From Isoetes taiwanensis (Eukaryota > Streptophyta > Lycopodiopsida > Isoetales > Isoetaceae): DNA of 64,000 bases. Location of the stretch: contig JAJEKV010000001.1 in NCBI GenBank assembly GCA_021234155.1, forward strand, positions 27,791,768 to 27,855,767, in the 5' to 3' direction. Below, piece by piece: positions 1 through 11,808 of this stretch (positions are counted from its first letter, which is position 1; each line of letters begins with the position of its first letter). The position numbers and the translations under genes are program-made. Under the pieces are notes generated by a model. The model did no database searches. It was not told the DNA's origin and saw only the letters and a program-made list of their open reading frames with translations.

Positions 1-640
1 CGTTCTCTGCTCTATTCCACGACGACTCGTCCCTCTGCTGTGTTGCCGTAAGCTTCAATAGGGCAACGATGTTGCCCTTTTTTTTTTTTGTTAAATCCTC
101 ATCGTCCAATTAGGCAATAAATCCTCGCCTTCCAATTTAGGGCTGGATCCAAGAATTACAGCAAAACATTATAATATAAGATGCATGAGTTTAAAAAAAA
201 AAAAAATTGCGCCTAAGGCCAACCAATCAACAAATGGTACCTAAAAAGCATACAACGTTTTCTTTAGGGCCCATGGAAAACAATGTTCCATTTTGTATTA
301 CATGCATTGAGTTAAAATATATAAATTTTTGGCCTCTCCACTTATTTGCAAATCATTTACAAACATGAAAGGGCCTTTTTTACGCTTCCCTATTACCAAG
401 CTTCAAACTCATTTGATAGATGTCTATCCAATGTTGTAATAACACACTCTAAGTAGAAAAGTAAATTTCTGAGTTGCCCTGCTTTTGAGATAGTCCGGAA
501 TCATTTTTTGACCTTAGCATTCCATTCCACGCTTCCACAACTTCTCAGAGCACCATCTGTGCATGACTTGGCATTATACATACTTGAGGTTCAAAATAAA
601 CGTCTGCAATTACTGAGCCCTCAGTAGTCATTATCTCTGC
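1..640. other. AT-rich non-coding stretch
   Basis: I see no gene. It holds short A and T runs. A segment at 367-440 recurs, diverged, at 882-952 on the far side of a LINE 3' end (listed separately). Confidence 0.5.
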
Positions 641-952
641 TTGTCTAGTATCATCATTACTGCAAAGGTTTTTCCCTTGAAAACCTTTCGAGGCAGGGGT
701 TTTTTAATCCTAGTAGTAATGATTGTACTAGCCCATTGTATGGGTCCCATGACCTATTGGTCTCCGTGGACGTTAAAAAAACTATTCTATTCTATTCTAT
801 TCTATTCTATTCTATTCTATTCTATTCTATTCTATTCTATTCTATTCTATTCTATTCTATTCTACTTATTGCGAATAACGCAAAAGGGCTTTCTACGCTT
901 TCGTAATACCAAGCTTCAAACTGATACTTTTGTAGGTATTCCATGTTGTAAT
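367..952 (+). repeat. Direct repeat flanking a LINE 3' end
   Basis: Positions 367-440 and 882-952 are diverged direct copies. Both read through AAAGGGC..TTACGCTT, TACCAAGCTTCAAACT and CCATGTTGTAAT. They bracket the LINE 3' fragment at 661-864. Each is about 70 bp, far too long for a target-site duplication, so this is a local duplication older than or mediated by the insertion. Confidence 0.6.
661..864 (+). mobile_element. LINE 3' end with (TTCTA)n tail
   Basis: A strongly 5'-truncated LINE. It carries the 3'-UTR signature found at several other sites in the window: a hairpin (AAGGTTTTTCCC then GAAAACCTTT), then TTTTTTAATCC, GGGTCCCAT and GGTCTCCGTGGACG. It ends in about 16 copies of TTCTA (roughly 785-864). 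No coding sequence remains. The long open frame across the tail is only the pentanucleotide read in translation. Confidence 0.75.
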
Positions 953-1325
953 CGCATGCTCTTCAAGTTGTTTGCTAAAGCCCGGCAACGCCGGGCACCA
1001 TAACTAGTTCTCATATAAGGTTTGAAATCTGATCCAGGCGTCCTGGGTGTACTTTATCCCAAGAATATGCATATGCATCTTCTCATCGACTTTTTCCATA
1101 AGAAATAAGGTCTTGTTATCATCCTTAATCCACTTTTGCTTCTTTTTTTATGAAGAAGCCGATTTATGATTAGCCTAGGATTAGAAACATCAACCATTCC
1201 CATCAAACCTGCACGGGTTAACTTAAGAGTAATCCTAAGAGTTATGAAATATACATAATCCTTCATAATCCTAAGTATTAACTAGATGAAACAATAAGGT
1301 ACTAAGCGTTGAGAAGAGTATGGAA
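953..1325. other. No gene seen
   Basis: Non-coding sequence between two LINE fragments. I see nothing else in it. Confidence 0.4.
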
Positions 1326-1619
1326 GAATAGAATAGAATAGAATAGAATGAGTGTCCCTAGTGCCCTGAGGCCACCGGACTGACGTAGCATGCGCGAGCT
1401 ATCCTAAAGGGGTGCTACGAGCCCATCATGCTGGTTCATTGTAGCCCTTTCAGAGGGCTTATCTTATTTTCTATTGATAGGGGCACCCCGCTTATAGTTG
1501 GCATCTTGACCATGCGGGGGTGCGTCGTTATCATCAGCTTTTAGCTGTGCGTATTCCGAGCTTTAATGTCCCACATTTGCAGTGGTTCATATTACTAGCC
1601 CTTTTTCCTTGTGCACCTC

Positions 1620-1874
1620 TCAGTGCCTAGTCATCATCTCCCTGATTGCATCTGCCAGATCTGCTTTCGTCTCCGCTCTTACCATGCAGATGTGTGCTGG
1701 TTGTCCCCACCTTATAAGCCTATACTTGTTTCTTATGTCTTCATATGCTGTACAATCATTAAGCATGTGATTCTCGTCTTCTATTCCCCATGTGTCACAA
1801 ATTCTGCAGATTCGATTTTTCCTTTCCACTTTCCTCCATCTGTCCTTCTCAATTCTTAGATCGTGGCTTCCCAT
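1620..1874 (-). pseudogene. LINE ORF2 C-terminal zinc-binding segment
   Basis: The C-terminal end of the same LINE: GSHDLRIE then CRICD...EDENHMLNDCTAYEDIR. The C-x2-C, H, C spacing with EDE and an aromatic-IR ending is the nucleic-acid-binding motif at the end of this LINE type. It recurs at 4.15, 17.8, 19.1, 31.2 and 55.0 kb and so works as a family marker in this window. Confidence 0.75.
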
Positions 1875-2234
1875 GCGGAATCTTGCTAAGGTACCCTTCT
1901 TGCCTTCCCTAATCGGCTGTCCCTATACATTTGTTGTCCTATCTATTGGTCCGGATTGAAGACTTCTCTCAACCAAAGTGTTTTCGGACCACTGTGCTTT
2001 TGTAACTACGTCCTTGTCGCTCTGTTAGCCGAGTTTTCATTCCATTTCCCTTCATTTAGTATGTCGCTTAGATTCATCCCCATCTCTCTGGTCTATACTG
2101 CTACTTCCCTGAACCATCCGCTACCTGTAATAATGTGTAGTTTGACCAATTCTCGGATTGCAATTGTAGATAGTTTCCCCGTATGTCCTCCCATGTTATC
2201 TTTCAACAGATATCTGATGGTCCTTTCCCAGACT

Positions 2235-3416
2235 CTAATCTCCATTGGTCTCTGACCTCTCTACCATGGCTGTTAAGGGTGTGTTTGTCTGCACTCTGAA
2301 TTCCTGTATGTGCCATTGGCTGAAAATTCCTTCTTGCTTTTTCCATTTCTTGTCTGATAGACCGTGTCCCCATGCCTCTGATCCATACAATTGTGTTGAC
2401 GCAACCACCATATTGAGCAAGTAGCATTTGATCTCCCAATCAATTATTCTGCTCTTGTTGCAGAAGTTTTTCATATTGAAGTAGCTTCCTATGGCTGACT
2501 GGAATCTGGCATCCACTCCCTTAGACCATTTACCTGTACTGTTTGCGTCGTATCCCAAGTATTTGTATTCTGCCGATTCCTCCAGTTCTGCATCCATATA
2601 CTTGAGAGGTCTATGTTTACCCTTGGTTTCGAATGTCACCATCTTGGTCTTTGCGAGGTTTATTGATAGGCCTATCTTGTTGCAGAAAGCTTCTAGTAGC
2701 CCTAATAGTCTGTGCATACTCCTGTTCTTGGTAGCCATCATGCTTAAGTCATCAGCATACAGCATAATGGGTACCCTAGTGTCCCCTAGGGTCGGGGCAT
2801 CTGCATCTCCCTGTCTTTCTTCTATGATTTCCTGTAATGCATCAATGTAAATACTAAACAGTGTCCGGGATAATGGACACCCTTGCTTTACTCCTGTGTC
2901 ACAATCTATTGTCTGTCCCTCTTGCTCCATTTTGGCATACACTATCTGGCATAATCGTCCGATGGAATCTACCACACCCTCCGACGCTCTTAGGTCTACT
3001 AATCTCTGTAACAACTTTTCTCTTGGGACAGTTCGAATGCTTTTCTAAAATCCACAAAGCAAACATATTATCTTTTTACCCTACGATTTGCCTTGCTCTA
3101 TTAGTATTCGAAGGGTTACCAGGTGATCTGTAGTTGAGTGTTCAGATCAGAAACCCGCTTGTCCTTATGCTCTTAGCTTTTCTGATTCTGCCCAATACTT
3201 CAACTTATTGTTCAAGACTTTTCCAAACCACTTTGCGAAGATCGAGCTTACCATTATCGTTTTGTAATTTCCTGGTTCCTCCCTATCGCCTCCCTTGTGT
3301 AAGGGTATTACCCTGTTGTATGTCCATCTGTCCGGTACCCCTGTTTTGACTATACTATTGAATATTTTGGTGACCCGGTTCCCTATCACTATGTCGACAC
3401 ATTTCAATAACTCCAT
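2235..3416 (-). pseudogene. LINE reverse transcriptase, broken
   Basis: This encodes the polymerase domain that copies LINE RNA at the target site. In order it shows VIPLHKGGD.EEPGNY (RT motif 1, about 3300-3250), FVDFRKAF (about 3060-3035), GVKQGCPLSRTLFSIYID (about 2895-2840) and the catalytic YADDLSMM (about 2765-2740). A thumb and connection segment ends near 2235. The frame is interrupted between 3165 and 3014. Catalytic aspartates are present in what remains. The family assignment is secure; activity is excluded by the breaks. Confidence 0.85.
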
Positions 3417-3960
3417 AGTGAGTCAATAGAGGTCCGGTGCCTTGTTATTGGACATTTTCTGTAGTGCTATCATTACTTCATGTTTGCTGAAACATGGCTT
3501 CTTTGCTTCTGGTGACACAGGCATTGACATTGGCATGGCCTCTGTCTTATATAGTTTTTCGAGGTATTTTTCCCAGTCAATTCCTTGAGTATTATGATGC
3601 ATCTTCTCTGGCTTTTTGTTCCCGCTTTTCCGTTCTTTCAGTCCCTTCCAGGACCTCCTAGGTTGCTTCTTTAGCATATCTGCTAGCCCCCATTGGTGCT
3701 GTAATAAAGTTTTGTTTCTTTTTTACTTCAGCAGTTTTAAGTATGCCACTTTTTCCTTTTGGTATACTTCCGTCCCCTTGTGGTCTCTGACTCTCCTTTT
3801 CTATTCCCTGCACTTTTCATCGTACCATACTGAAGCGCTGAATGCCTGATTTTTCCTAGGCTTCTTTCTTTTCGCAAATATGTCCGTCGCCACTTGTATC
3901 GAGAAAATATTAGGGAATAGGTACATGCCCATCTCATTAGAAGGAATTGGAGAGTCCCAG

Positions 3961-3961
<1 letters not shown>

Positions 3962-3989
<28 letters not shown>
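3962..3989 (+). repeat. Poly(A) run
   Basis: About 28 consecutive A residues next to the truncated 5' end of the minus-strand LINE. It may be the tail of a plus-strand retroposon, but no body is visible to its left. Confidence 0.8.
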
Positions 3990-3991
<2 letters not shown>

Positions 3992-4079
3992 TTTTACAGA
4001 ATGTATATAAACCCTACATCTGAGAGGCCAAGCATCTTAAGGAAGGTATATCTTTGAGCACGAGGTATATGATAAGTAA

Positions 4080-4520
4080 GATGTGGCTTAGCTCCCATAG
4101 ACTTGGGGTGGAAGTATGGCGTTGGAGTAATATTTCTCATGCATTGAGGTTTTGCTTCTTGTGCAATTTTTGCAGGATGTTGAAGATGAAGTACATGTCT
4201 TCATAAGATGTCCTTCATATGTGGGGATTCGACACAAGCATAGTATACTCAAGTTCTTTATTGGATTTTTTTGAATTGCCTGGATTCGAAAGTATTTAAA
4301 GGAATTATTAGCTCATAGAGAATAATTACTACATGACAAGGACTGTGATGTTATAACTGACGAGAGTTGGGAGGGGTCTAATGTGTTTTTGTCAGAAGAT
4401 GCATTAAAAGACATATTGTGTAATGTTGAGTGTACATATTGATCGTCTCATAGACCTGATGGTCTACAGACGTAAGAAATACAATATTTCATTTCATCCC
4501 TCCCTCCCTCCCTCCCCCCA
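4080..4520 (+). mobile_element. LINE 3' fragment with (CCCT)n tail
   Basis: A plus-strand relic of a LINE C-terminus. Near 4155-4250 one frame reads C-x-L-C, then DVEDEVHVFIRCPSYVGIRH, the same zinc-binding ending as the other LINEs here. It ends with CATAGACCTGATGGTCTA and a CCCT-rich tail at about 4496-4520. A minus-strand copy of the same 3' end lies at 62.08-62.33 kb. Confidence 0.65.
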
Positions 4521-5737
4521 CCCCCCATGCTACCATATCACCGACATTAAAAAAGGCCATTAGATGAACATTACTAAAGCTAGCGTCTAAATGCATTAAG
4601 ATCAACAATTTGAACAATTTGCAGCTAGACCAATTTAATATACATTGTCCAACGAATATGGATAGCTACCTCTTAGAAGAGAGGCTGAAATTGATTTATC
4701 TAGACCACATGCACTTTACAACTATTGCAAGTAGATATTGAGGTTAATTAGATATTCCATATGATCGTAGAGCTAGTTCAAATTTTACTAGACAAAACAT
4801 TGTATTCAACTTAAAAAGATGTGACCAACTATTTGTACCTATAAATGAACTTGTCTAGCAAAGTATACAAGCCGAGTTAGATAGGCACCCCCCGTGTGAA
4901 TATGCACCCAAACCAAAGGGGGTTTAAGGGGGATTTTAATTTAAATGTGTTGGACCCAATGGTTGTGTTAATTAATGTCAATGGTAGTTATGTGTTGGTT
5001 GTTAATGTCAATGGTTGTTATGTGTTGGTTGTTATGTGGGGGGTTTAATTTTTATATGTTGGATGTTAATGGTTTGTGTTGCAAAAAATTTTTTTTGGCC
5101 CCTTCGGGGCCTTAAGGACGTCACAGCCCCCTCCCCCGGTGACACAAAATTTTAGAATTCAAACCCGAAAAAAAAACTAGAATTCATTTGAGGCTTTCAT
5201 CACACAGTAGCTTTTGAATTTCATCACAATAAAACAAATAGAACATAAGTAAAAGTTACCATAAAGATAGAGCAGATTGATCCCATTATTCGAAAGTCAT
5301 AAAGTTTGCAACACCCATACACAAACATTTTGCAACTGGAAGTTAACAGCAACCTTTGGCCTCCATGGATTCTTGTGGTGAGAAACCAAAGTGGGAAACT
5401 TTTCTGCTTGTTAGCACAAGGATCTAGAAGCCTCAAAATCTAAAAATGCATGGTAATTTTTTGCAGGCTTCATTCGGAATGAGCCATAAAACAATATCCA
5501 ATAGCGCAATCCTCAGATTAATCACCGGTAGGATGTAAAAGCCTACCAAACCCGGCCGGAAAATTGCTGTTTTTAGCATAGATAACTTAACCAAACATAT
5601 CCATATCATACACTATCAAAAAGATCTCGAGAGAGCTTTCCAACGCATAATACAAATCATCTCAAACGAGAGCTCGGATCAAAAGTTATGATAAGAAATG
5701 TGTTGCCGGAAACCGCACTACATGCGCCCTTCATGTG
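4521..5737. other. Non-coding, with short tandem repeats
   Basis: No gene seen. About 4950-5035 repeats ATGTGTTGGTTGTTA-type units two to three times. Around 5095-5115 there is a small hairpin (GGCCCCTTCGGGGCC). The stretch at 5620-5690 (GAGAGAGCTTTCCAACG, then GCTCGGATCAAAAGTTATGA) looks like non-coding LTR or leader sequence, but no element could be bounded. Confidence 0.4.
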
Positions 5738-5925
5738 CCCATTATGCACCACACACACAAAAAGAGGACTTTTGTTGTGAGCCATTGGTTGTTGACCATT
5801 ATGCACCACACACACAAAAAAAAGAGCTTTTGTTGTGAGCCATTGGTTGTTGACCATTATGCACCACACGCACAAAAAAAGGGCTTTTGTTGTGAGCCAT
5901 TGGTTGTTGACTATTGGAAAAAAAA
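5738..5925 (+). repeat. Minisatellite, ~59-bp unit, about 3 copies
   Basis: Three head-to-tail units of about 57-60 bp, each running ATTATGCACCACAC, a C/A-rich run, CTTTTGTTGTGAGCC, ATTGGTTGTTGAC. A partial fourth unit keeps only ATTGG. Units differ mainly in the A-run length. Open frames on both strands across it are artefacts of the period. Confidence 0.85.
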
Positions 5926-6870
5926 AGGGCTAAAATCAATGGCTCAGAAATGGTGCACTCTAGATGTACGCATTAGTACATCCATTTGAATACATCACGA
6001 AATCATAGGAAAACCTTAGTGAAAAGCGTACAAAAACACAAAGAAAACCCCCTGTTATTATGCTACATATGGAGTTCCATTAGATAAGTGAATTCAATGT
6101 TTCCAAGATTCTTCATAGTTAGAAGCGCATAGTTGTTTATTAGAACTTCTCCATCCATAGAATTTAGTGATAATGTTGTGGGAAGTGTATGCTGAAAGCT
6201 TGTTTTCCAGTCCATATAATGGTCCCCCTTTTGGGGGCTTCACATGCTGGAAGTTAACAAATATGTTCCAAGTTAGGGGGCTCCAAGGAGTTAAAGTCGA
6301 ACTCTGTTACTTCTACCCTAGTTTGCACTAATTGCGGAACAAATACATGGAGTGTCTCCATTAAAATCACCACTCTCACATTTTCAATCATTTCAACTGG
6401 AAGCCCAAATTCTTCAATTGGAAGCTGAGGAAACCTTATAAAGATTCCCTTAAGAATTTCCTAGGTTCCCTACAAAACACACCATGTGTAAAAAATTCAT
6501 CTAGATTTTGTTAAGATCCCCCTAGATTTCCTAAGCTCCCCCAAGATTTTATTTGGTTCCAAGGTTCGCCAGTAATAATTTGCGCCATCCCTCAGCCAAA
6601 TGCATACTCAATCCTTTGTTTGACACTTTTGACCTTTCTTGGGAATCGTGCCATGGTCTATACATAATGCTAAAAGCAAAATAAGATGATAATCTGTGCG
6701 CGATCTTGTTCGATTCATTGATTTTTGTTAGTCTATTTTGAGCTGCGGATATATTTTGGAGCACGGTTAAGAATGGGTATGTTGTTTGGCCATTCGTTTC
6801 TATTGGTTTTTGCTGATGTTTCATCCATTTCCATTTGATGTTCGTGTATCGGGCCTGATTTCGACAGTAA
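5926..6870. other. No gene seen
   Basis: Non-coding sequence without a supported feature. It may include decayed flanks of the PPR relic that follows. Confidence 0.35.
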
Positions 6871-6875
6871 TAAAA

Positions 6876-7200
6876 AAGGGTGATAGGTCGGTTCTGCTTT
6901 CAATCTCCGGTGATGCCACGGAAGTCTTTGATTGTTGAGGTTATATTATCAATGGATATGCCAAGGAGGGGATCGTTATTTTCCAGGAAATGCAAGAAGA
7001 GGACATAAAGGTTGATAAAATTACCCTTCGTTCTCATCCTCAAAGCATGCTCCAGCATTGCAGAATTAAGGAAGGGCAAATACACTCCATTACCCTTGGC
7101 AGATATATTGAGCTACTGGATTGAATGATTTTTTAAACATGCTGTCAAGCGTCAGAAGTTGCCGCACAGAGATGGATCATATTTTTGAATGCCGGAGTAG
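6876..7200 (+). pseudogene. Pentatricopeptide-repeat (PPR) gene relic
   Basis: One plus-strand frame from about 6911 reads VFDC-stop-GYIINGYAKEGIVIFQEM, QEEDIKVDKITL, then IKEGQ.IHSI. This matches consecutive helices of plant PLS-type PPR proteins, which bind organellar RNA for editing or processing. The typical pattern is a VFD.M end, INGYAKEG..IFQ.MQ, and a D-K-I-T start. A TGA sits inside the first repeat, several other stops follow, and neither end of a PPR protein is found. It is a fragment of a dead gene or retrocopy. Confidence 0.6.
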
Positions 7201-8820
7201 CATGAGATTCTGTGTGGTTATGGTAGTGCTTATGGCTGCACAAATTTAACAAATGCCAGCAATAATTTAGGGCGGACTATTTTGAAATTTCTAGAGAGAT
7301 TCACCAAGATAAGCCCCGAAGCAAACAACAGCTGAAACAAGCAAGATTTTAGGGCATTTTGGAGCGGGAGACAATCCCAAAGCCAGAGCAACACAGATGC
7401 AACTAATAGTAGGATATTTACAATTCCTTTTGCCCAGTTCCCTTCCTTTTTCCTTTCTATTTTGTTGTGTCGTAAGTTTGTTGCATTTCTTTATGTCAAC
7501 TTTGTTTCTGAACTGGATTTGCTCTTATTCTAATTTTCGTTTCTCCTTATATCCAAGATATGAAAATAGCTCATATGGGATATTGCCTAGTTATGGTTAC
7601 TCTTCTTATCTATGAAGCATTCCATGACTATTTGCTGCCTTTCAGAAATATAATGCATGAGAGATTGTCAGACATGATGTTGTGCATCCTGGACTATTGT
7701 TTAGTGAAGTGCAAGTGGCAAACAAATGGAAGGTAATTGCATGAAGATTGTATAGTTTATGAAAATCCGCAAATATGAGCATTAATATTTCTTTGTTCTC
7801 TTTAGATTCTGTTAATGGTTTTTAATGTGATCAGTCGCATTAATATATTCAGGTCAGTTACGCAATACACTGTATTTTGTTGCTTGCATATGCAGCCTGT
7901 AAAAGATTTTAAAGACTATATATTTCAGACTTCCAGGGTTTGATATGCATTAAAACACTTGCCAATTTAAGGTTGTCTAAACATTTGTGTGTTATTATGC
8001 AGACACAAATGGATGAAAGTGATGTGGTTCATGCAGTTGCCCATGATATCCCTCTTGGATTTAATTAGTGTTAGAGTTTGGGATGCAACACTTCCTACTT
8101 CTAAGTTCAATTTGAATGCTTTCAATTCTATTAAGCACGTGGGTGCAGAGGCATTACATCTGCAAACCAACCAGGTTGAAGCCACAGTATACACTCTTTG
8201 TGGTGCATCTTTACAGGTACTTATAAAGCTTTTGCTGTGTGGTATTAGTCTATTTCTATTCATTTGATTGATTGTTCTATGCGTATAGGATATTGTCAAT
8301 TTAAGGAAAGATGTGGCAATAAGCCTTTTTGGGTAGATTCTCCAAAAAGGTAGCTATGCAAATGAACAATGCACATCCTACATTATTGGTATATTATGTT
8401 ACTTACTCGAATATTTGTGCTCTTAGGTTCCAGCTTCAAGAGAATAGGAGCGCATCTTCTAATACACAAAAAAATATGCAAGATGTGGGAAAATACAGTC
8501 ATTGTAAGGAGACATGATTGTTTGGCTCATTGTATCAACTTATTCTTGCACACATAATCTTAAATAGACCTATTAAAAAGCATGCAATCATATTCACATG
8601 CCATTTAACAATCACGCTAATTGACATTAGATCATATTGATGTTGGTACATCTCACTCTTAGATCTGTATTTTAATATAGCACGAGCCATATTTAGGCCA
8701 TCTTTTATTTGATACTGATTACAAATATATTAGATATTTATCATATTGCTTAAATTAGCGGACTCTAGAACTGTTTCACCTACTTATTTAAAAAGTTTTT
8801 GTGGTATTCGCTCATGCCGG
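7201..8820. other. No gene supported
   Basis: AT-rich sequence. A 92-codon frame at 7989-8267 flanked by AG and GT looks faintly exon-like, but I recognise no family in it. Nothing else can be supported. Confidence 0.35.
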
Positions 8821-8829
8821 GTGTAACGT

Positions 8830-9640
8830 CGGCGCTCACACTTTTTCCCGCGAAAAGCGTGATTTTTGTAAACTTATTTTTTTTTGGCATACTTTTTGTC
8901 CATTTTCCCTTATATAGCCGTTTCCTTTTTTTAAGACTCGCTTGTTCCCATTCTCATCTGCTCCATGCTTCTCTCCATGCTTCTCCCATGCCCATTTTTC
9001 CATTTCTGATCTGACGTTTCTGTGAAGATCTCTGCGTGTTTATTTCGGAAATGTATCTTCATGTTCTTGCCCTCTTCCCTGTCTGGCCCATTTTTCTTGT
9101 CTTATTGTCAATTGCATGGGTCTGTGGCTTTCCCTTTTCCCAGTCGGCCAGTCCGCCAGGACGAAGCTTGCGATGTCCGCCGCGGCTTTATCGTTCAAGA
9201 TTACATAATCCACTATACTTTTCCTATGTGTATTCTAACTCATGAATTCCCCTGATCCACTCCATCTCTGTACCCCGTCGTTAGCTATGATGACACCTGA
9301 CATCAAAGTTTGCAACACATGCCTTATTGGCTACACTATCTTTTATGTAGCAGGCTAGACCTGCGCTTCCTCTTCCTATCTTAAATCTTTATCTTTCTAG
9401 CATGTAAAAAGCTGATACCCCTCTTCCTTTGGCAGTCGCTTGGTATTGTGTTCTCACGTCTCCACTAGACATATTATATCATTATTATGGGCTTCCTCGA
9501 GCCTCTCTCTATCATCCCACAGATACCTGTACAGTTCCAGTACCATATGGTTAGCGCTTCTTTCCCTTGGGCTAGTCCTTTGGGTTTTTTGTCTGTGACG
9601 TTCTAGGTATTTATATGGTATACTTATGCATAGCATGACA
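8830..9640 (-). mobile_element. LINE endonuclease fragment, cut by an LTR element
   Basis: On the minus strand a decayed AP-endonuclease-like LINE domain can be followed. It starts near 9490 with NNDIICLVET, then VIIANDGVQRWSGEF near 9290, then SIVDYVILND near 9220. A charged linker follows toward 8880. This is the usual order of a LINE ORF2 amino half. It contains stops. It ends abruptly at the LTR that starts at 9652, so the LTR element probably inserted into it. Confidence 0.6.
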
Positions 9641-9651
9641 CGTCACCAGTA

Positions 9652-11065
9652 TGTAACTAGACCCCTAAGGGTCAAAGGGAATAACTTGAATTTCACCTAA
9701 ATGGGATTTTATTAGCTATGCTAAGAATATTAGTGGATAAATAACCTAATTAGACTAATTAGGTAATAATTAGCTAAAGGGAGTCAATAAAGAAGTGCCA
9801 CCTGGCCCAAATCGATTGGCCAAGTGGGACTCGCCAAATTGGGAGGAGAAATTGGGGTCCTACTACCATTTCTGCCCCAAAATTGATTGGGGAAGAGGAG
9901 AAGAAGAGCAACCACCAATTGCTGTAAATAGACCTAAAGAATGGAAGCCTTTCGTGATAATGGATACAGCCAGGAGACTGGTTAGTCCATAGATAGCTTG
10001 TATTTCCGCTAACACTTCTTTGAGTAGATGGAATGGTTAAATTCTCTTTTATATGTTATTATGATGATGATGGATACTTCGATGGTGTTTATATTCTTTC
10101 TTTCTACTTCTTCCGTGTATTGGGGGTTAAGGGAAGGGTAGAGACCTAAAAGCTTCCTAGAACTAGAAATGTTTCTAGCTAGAACCGTGGATGCTATATC
10201 GTGATTCAACACCAGACAACGAGCACAATGGTGAGACGGGGTGGAGTCTTGCCTAGCGTGGCTACAAGACTCCTACAATGTGCTAGGATTATAGTCGGTC
10301 CTCGCATTTGGGGCCGGGTATGGGCCTGACACCTCCTGGGTCGCAGGAAACGTGCCAATATAGACGTCCTGGGCTCGATGGGCGCGCCTGGCGGTCCATG
10401 GATTTTGGGGGGTTCAAGTTGGGTAAGGCTGCGTGTGCACTTAGTGGCACGTATTCTCTAGCACACCCAAGGATCCATTATGTTCGGGGAGAAGACACTT
10501 CTCTGACCTGCCTCATTGGACCGGGGAGATGTAACCCAGAGTAGTCTCATAGGGTGATTCCATGAGATTGCGACTCTGGAAGGCTATAATCATGCCATAG
10601 CCTGTTTCAAGTGTGCACAGGAGGGGCGGATGGAGTGGACTACCCTAGCCATTGTCTTATGCCAGCCCATGCCATGTTATATGTCCTTCTGCTGATATCT
10701 TGAGGCCTCGACCGTCAGTTGACCCCATGGAGTCCGAGTCCCGGGTAGTGCCCCTGTCATGATGTATTACTGATGGTATTTATGCTTGTAGTGTTTTTTC
10801 ATTGATGATGATAGATGGGCCACCCTTCGTGGTGGTATTATTTCAGCATGATTGTTGTATGCTAACATGTGTACGCTTCCGCTGTATAAGATTCCCATAG
10901 AGGACGTGGGACAAATGACACCTCCGCGTTCCTCGCCTGGACACTTGGCCATTCCAAGTGGTCCGAGTATGACGGAGGGCCCGACCATGGTGATGTAGTC
11001 GCCACGGTAGGGGAATTCCCATATTTGTACGACTGGAGCATCATATAGATTCTGGGAGCGTCACA
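9652..11065 (+). repeat. Left long terminal repeat
   Basis: It begins TGTAACTAGACCCCTAAGG (9652) and ends GGGAGCGTCACA (about 11065), with TG...CA ends and about 1.41 kb length. The preceding bases CAGTA could be a 5-bp target duplication, but no matching right end is visible. Its 3' edge is fixed by the primer-binding site at 11067. It interrupts a minus-strand LINE endonuclease relic. Confidence 0.65.
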
Positions 11066-11066
11066 G

Positions 11067-11078
11067 TGGTATCAGAGC
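11067..11078 (+). promoter_or_regulatory. tRNA-Met primer-binding site
   Basis: TGGTATCAGAGC, a perfect complement to the 3' end of plant initiator tRNA-Met. It sits two bases after the CA end of the LTR. This is where minus-strand DNA synthesis starts, and it fixes the element's orientation as plus. Confidence 0.85.
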
Positions 11079-11808
11079 ATGATTTTGGTAGACCAAATCA
11101 TTGCACTGGCCATAATTTAACTCGTTAGTTGGCAGGACTTTGTCTTAGGTTAAAGCATCCCAATTCTGTAGTTAGCATATGGGTTGACCCAATTATGGAA
11201 GGATTAAATTAGTTGAGTAGGAGAGTGTTCCCCAGTCGGGTAAGTAGGTTCAGATGCTGATGTCAAGAACCTACTCAAAAAACAAGGAAAATACGTGGAA
11301 ATAATGTTCGTATGATACGAATATCCGTATGGTCGTCACAGCTGAAGCAGGGGATTCGCATGTTCCAAGCACCATAACTTTCTCCAGGTAGCTCGGATGG
11401 ACGAGATCTTTGCATCAAATTGTAGTGCATGGTCCAATTACCCTAGGGACGTTGACGGCCTGCATCGAAATGGCAGCAAACGGGCCGAAAACCCTACGCA
11501 GGTGCCGCTATACTTTGGATGCCTTAGAATCCAGAGAGAAACACGTATAAATCTAGCGGCGCCTGGCATATAAAAACACGTATTCCACTGCCGTATAAAT
11601 TAAAAAAAGGGGGTTTTGACAAAAAATTTTGGACTTAAAAATAAAAAGTGACGGTTATTGTTTTGCTTTTCTTTTCCGCTTAACGCCCCGCCTCGGCCGT
11701 CCGCCAAAGCCGCCGGAGTAGAAGCTTGAGCGCTCTGCCTCCGCCTTTGATCTACGCCCCTGCCATCTACCAGCGCCGCCTCTCCCACCTTTCTTTTTCC
11801 ATTCCAAT

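Larger units (their letters stand above)
1326..3955 (-). mobile_element. 5'-truncated LINE retrotransposon
   Basis: A non-LTR retrotransposon read on the minus strand. It keeps the end of the endonuclease-RT linker (about 3.95-3.42 kb), the reverse transcriptase (3416-2235) and a C-terminal zinc-binding segment. Its 3' tail is (TTCTA)n, seen on the plus strand as GAATA repeats at 1326-1349. Stops and frameshifts split the frame at 3420, about 3020-3160 and about 2230, so it is dead. No endonuclease remains here. A minus-strand endonuclease fragment lies at 8.83-9.64 kb and could come from a related copy. Confidence 0.85.

Noticed and set aside
641-1003. Open frame of 120 codons on the plus strand
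   Set aside because: Half of it is the TTCTA tail of a LINE read as a repeating Ser-Ile-Leu-Phe-Tyr pattern; no protein is supported.
5738-5925. Regular repeats with AT-rich spacers, CRISPR-like at first sight
   Set aside because: Units are head-to-tail without distinct spacers and the genome is eukaryotic; it is a minisatellite.
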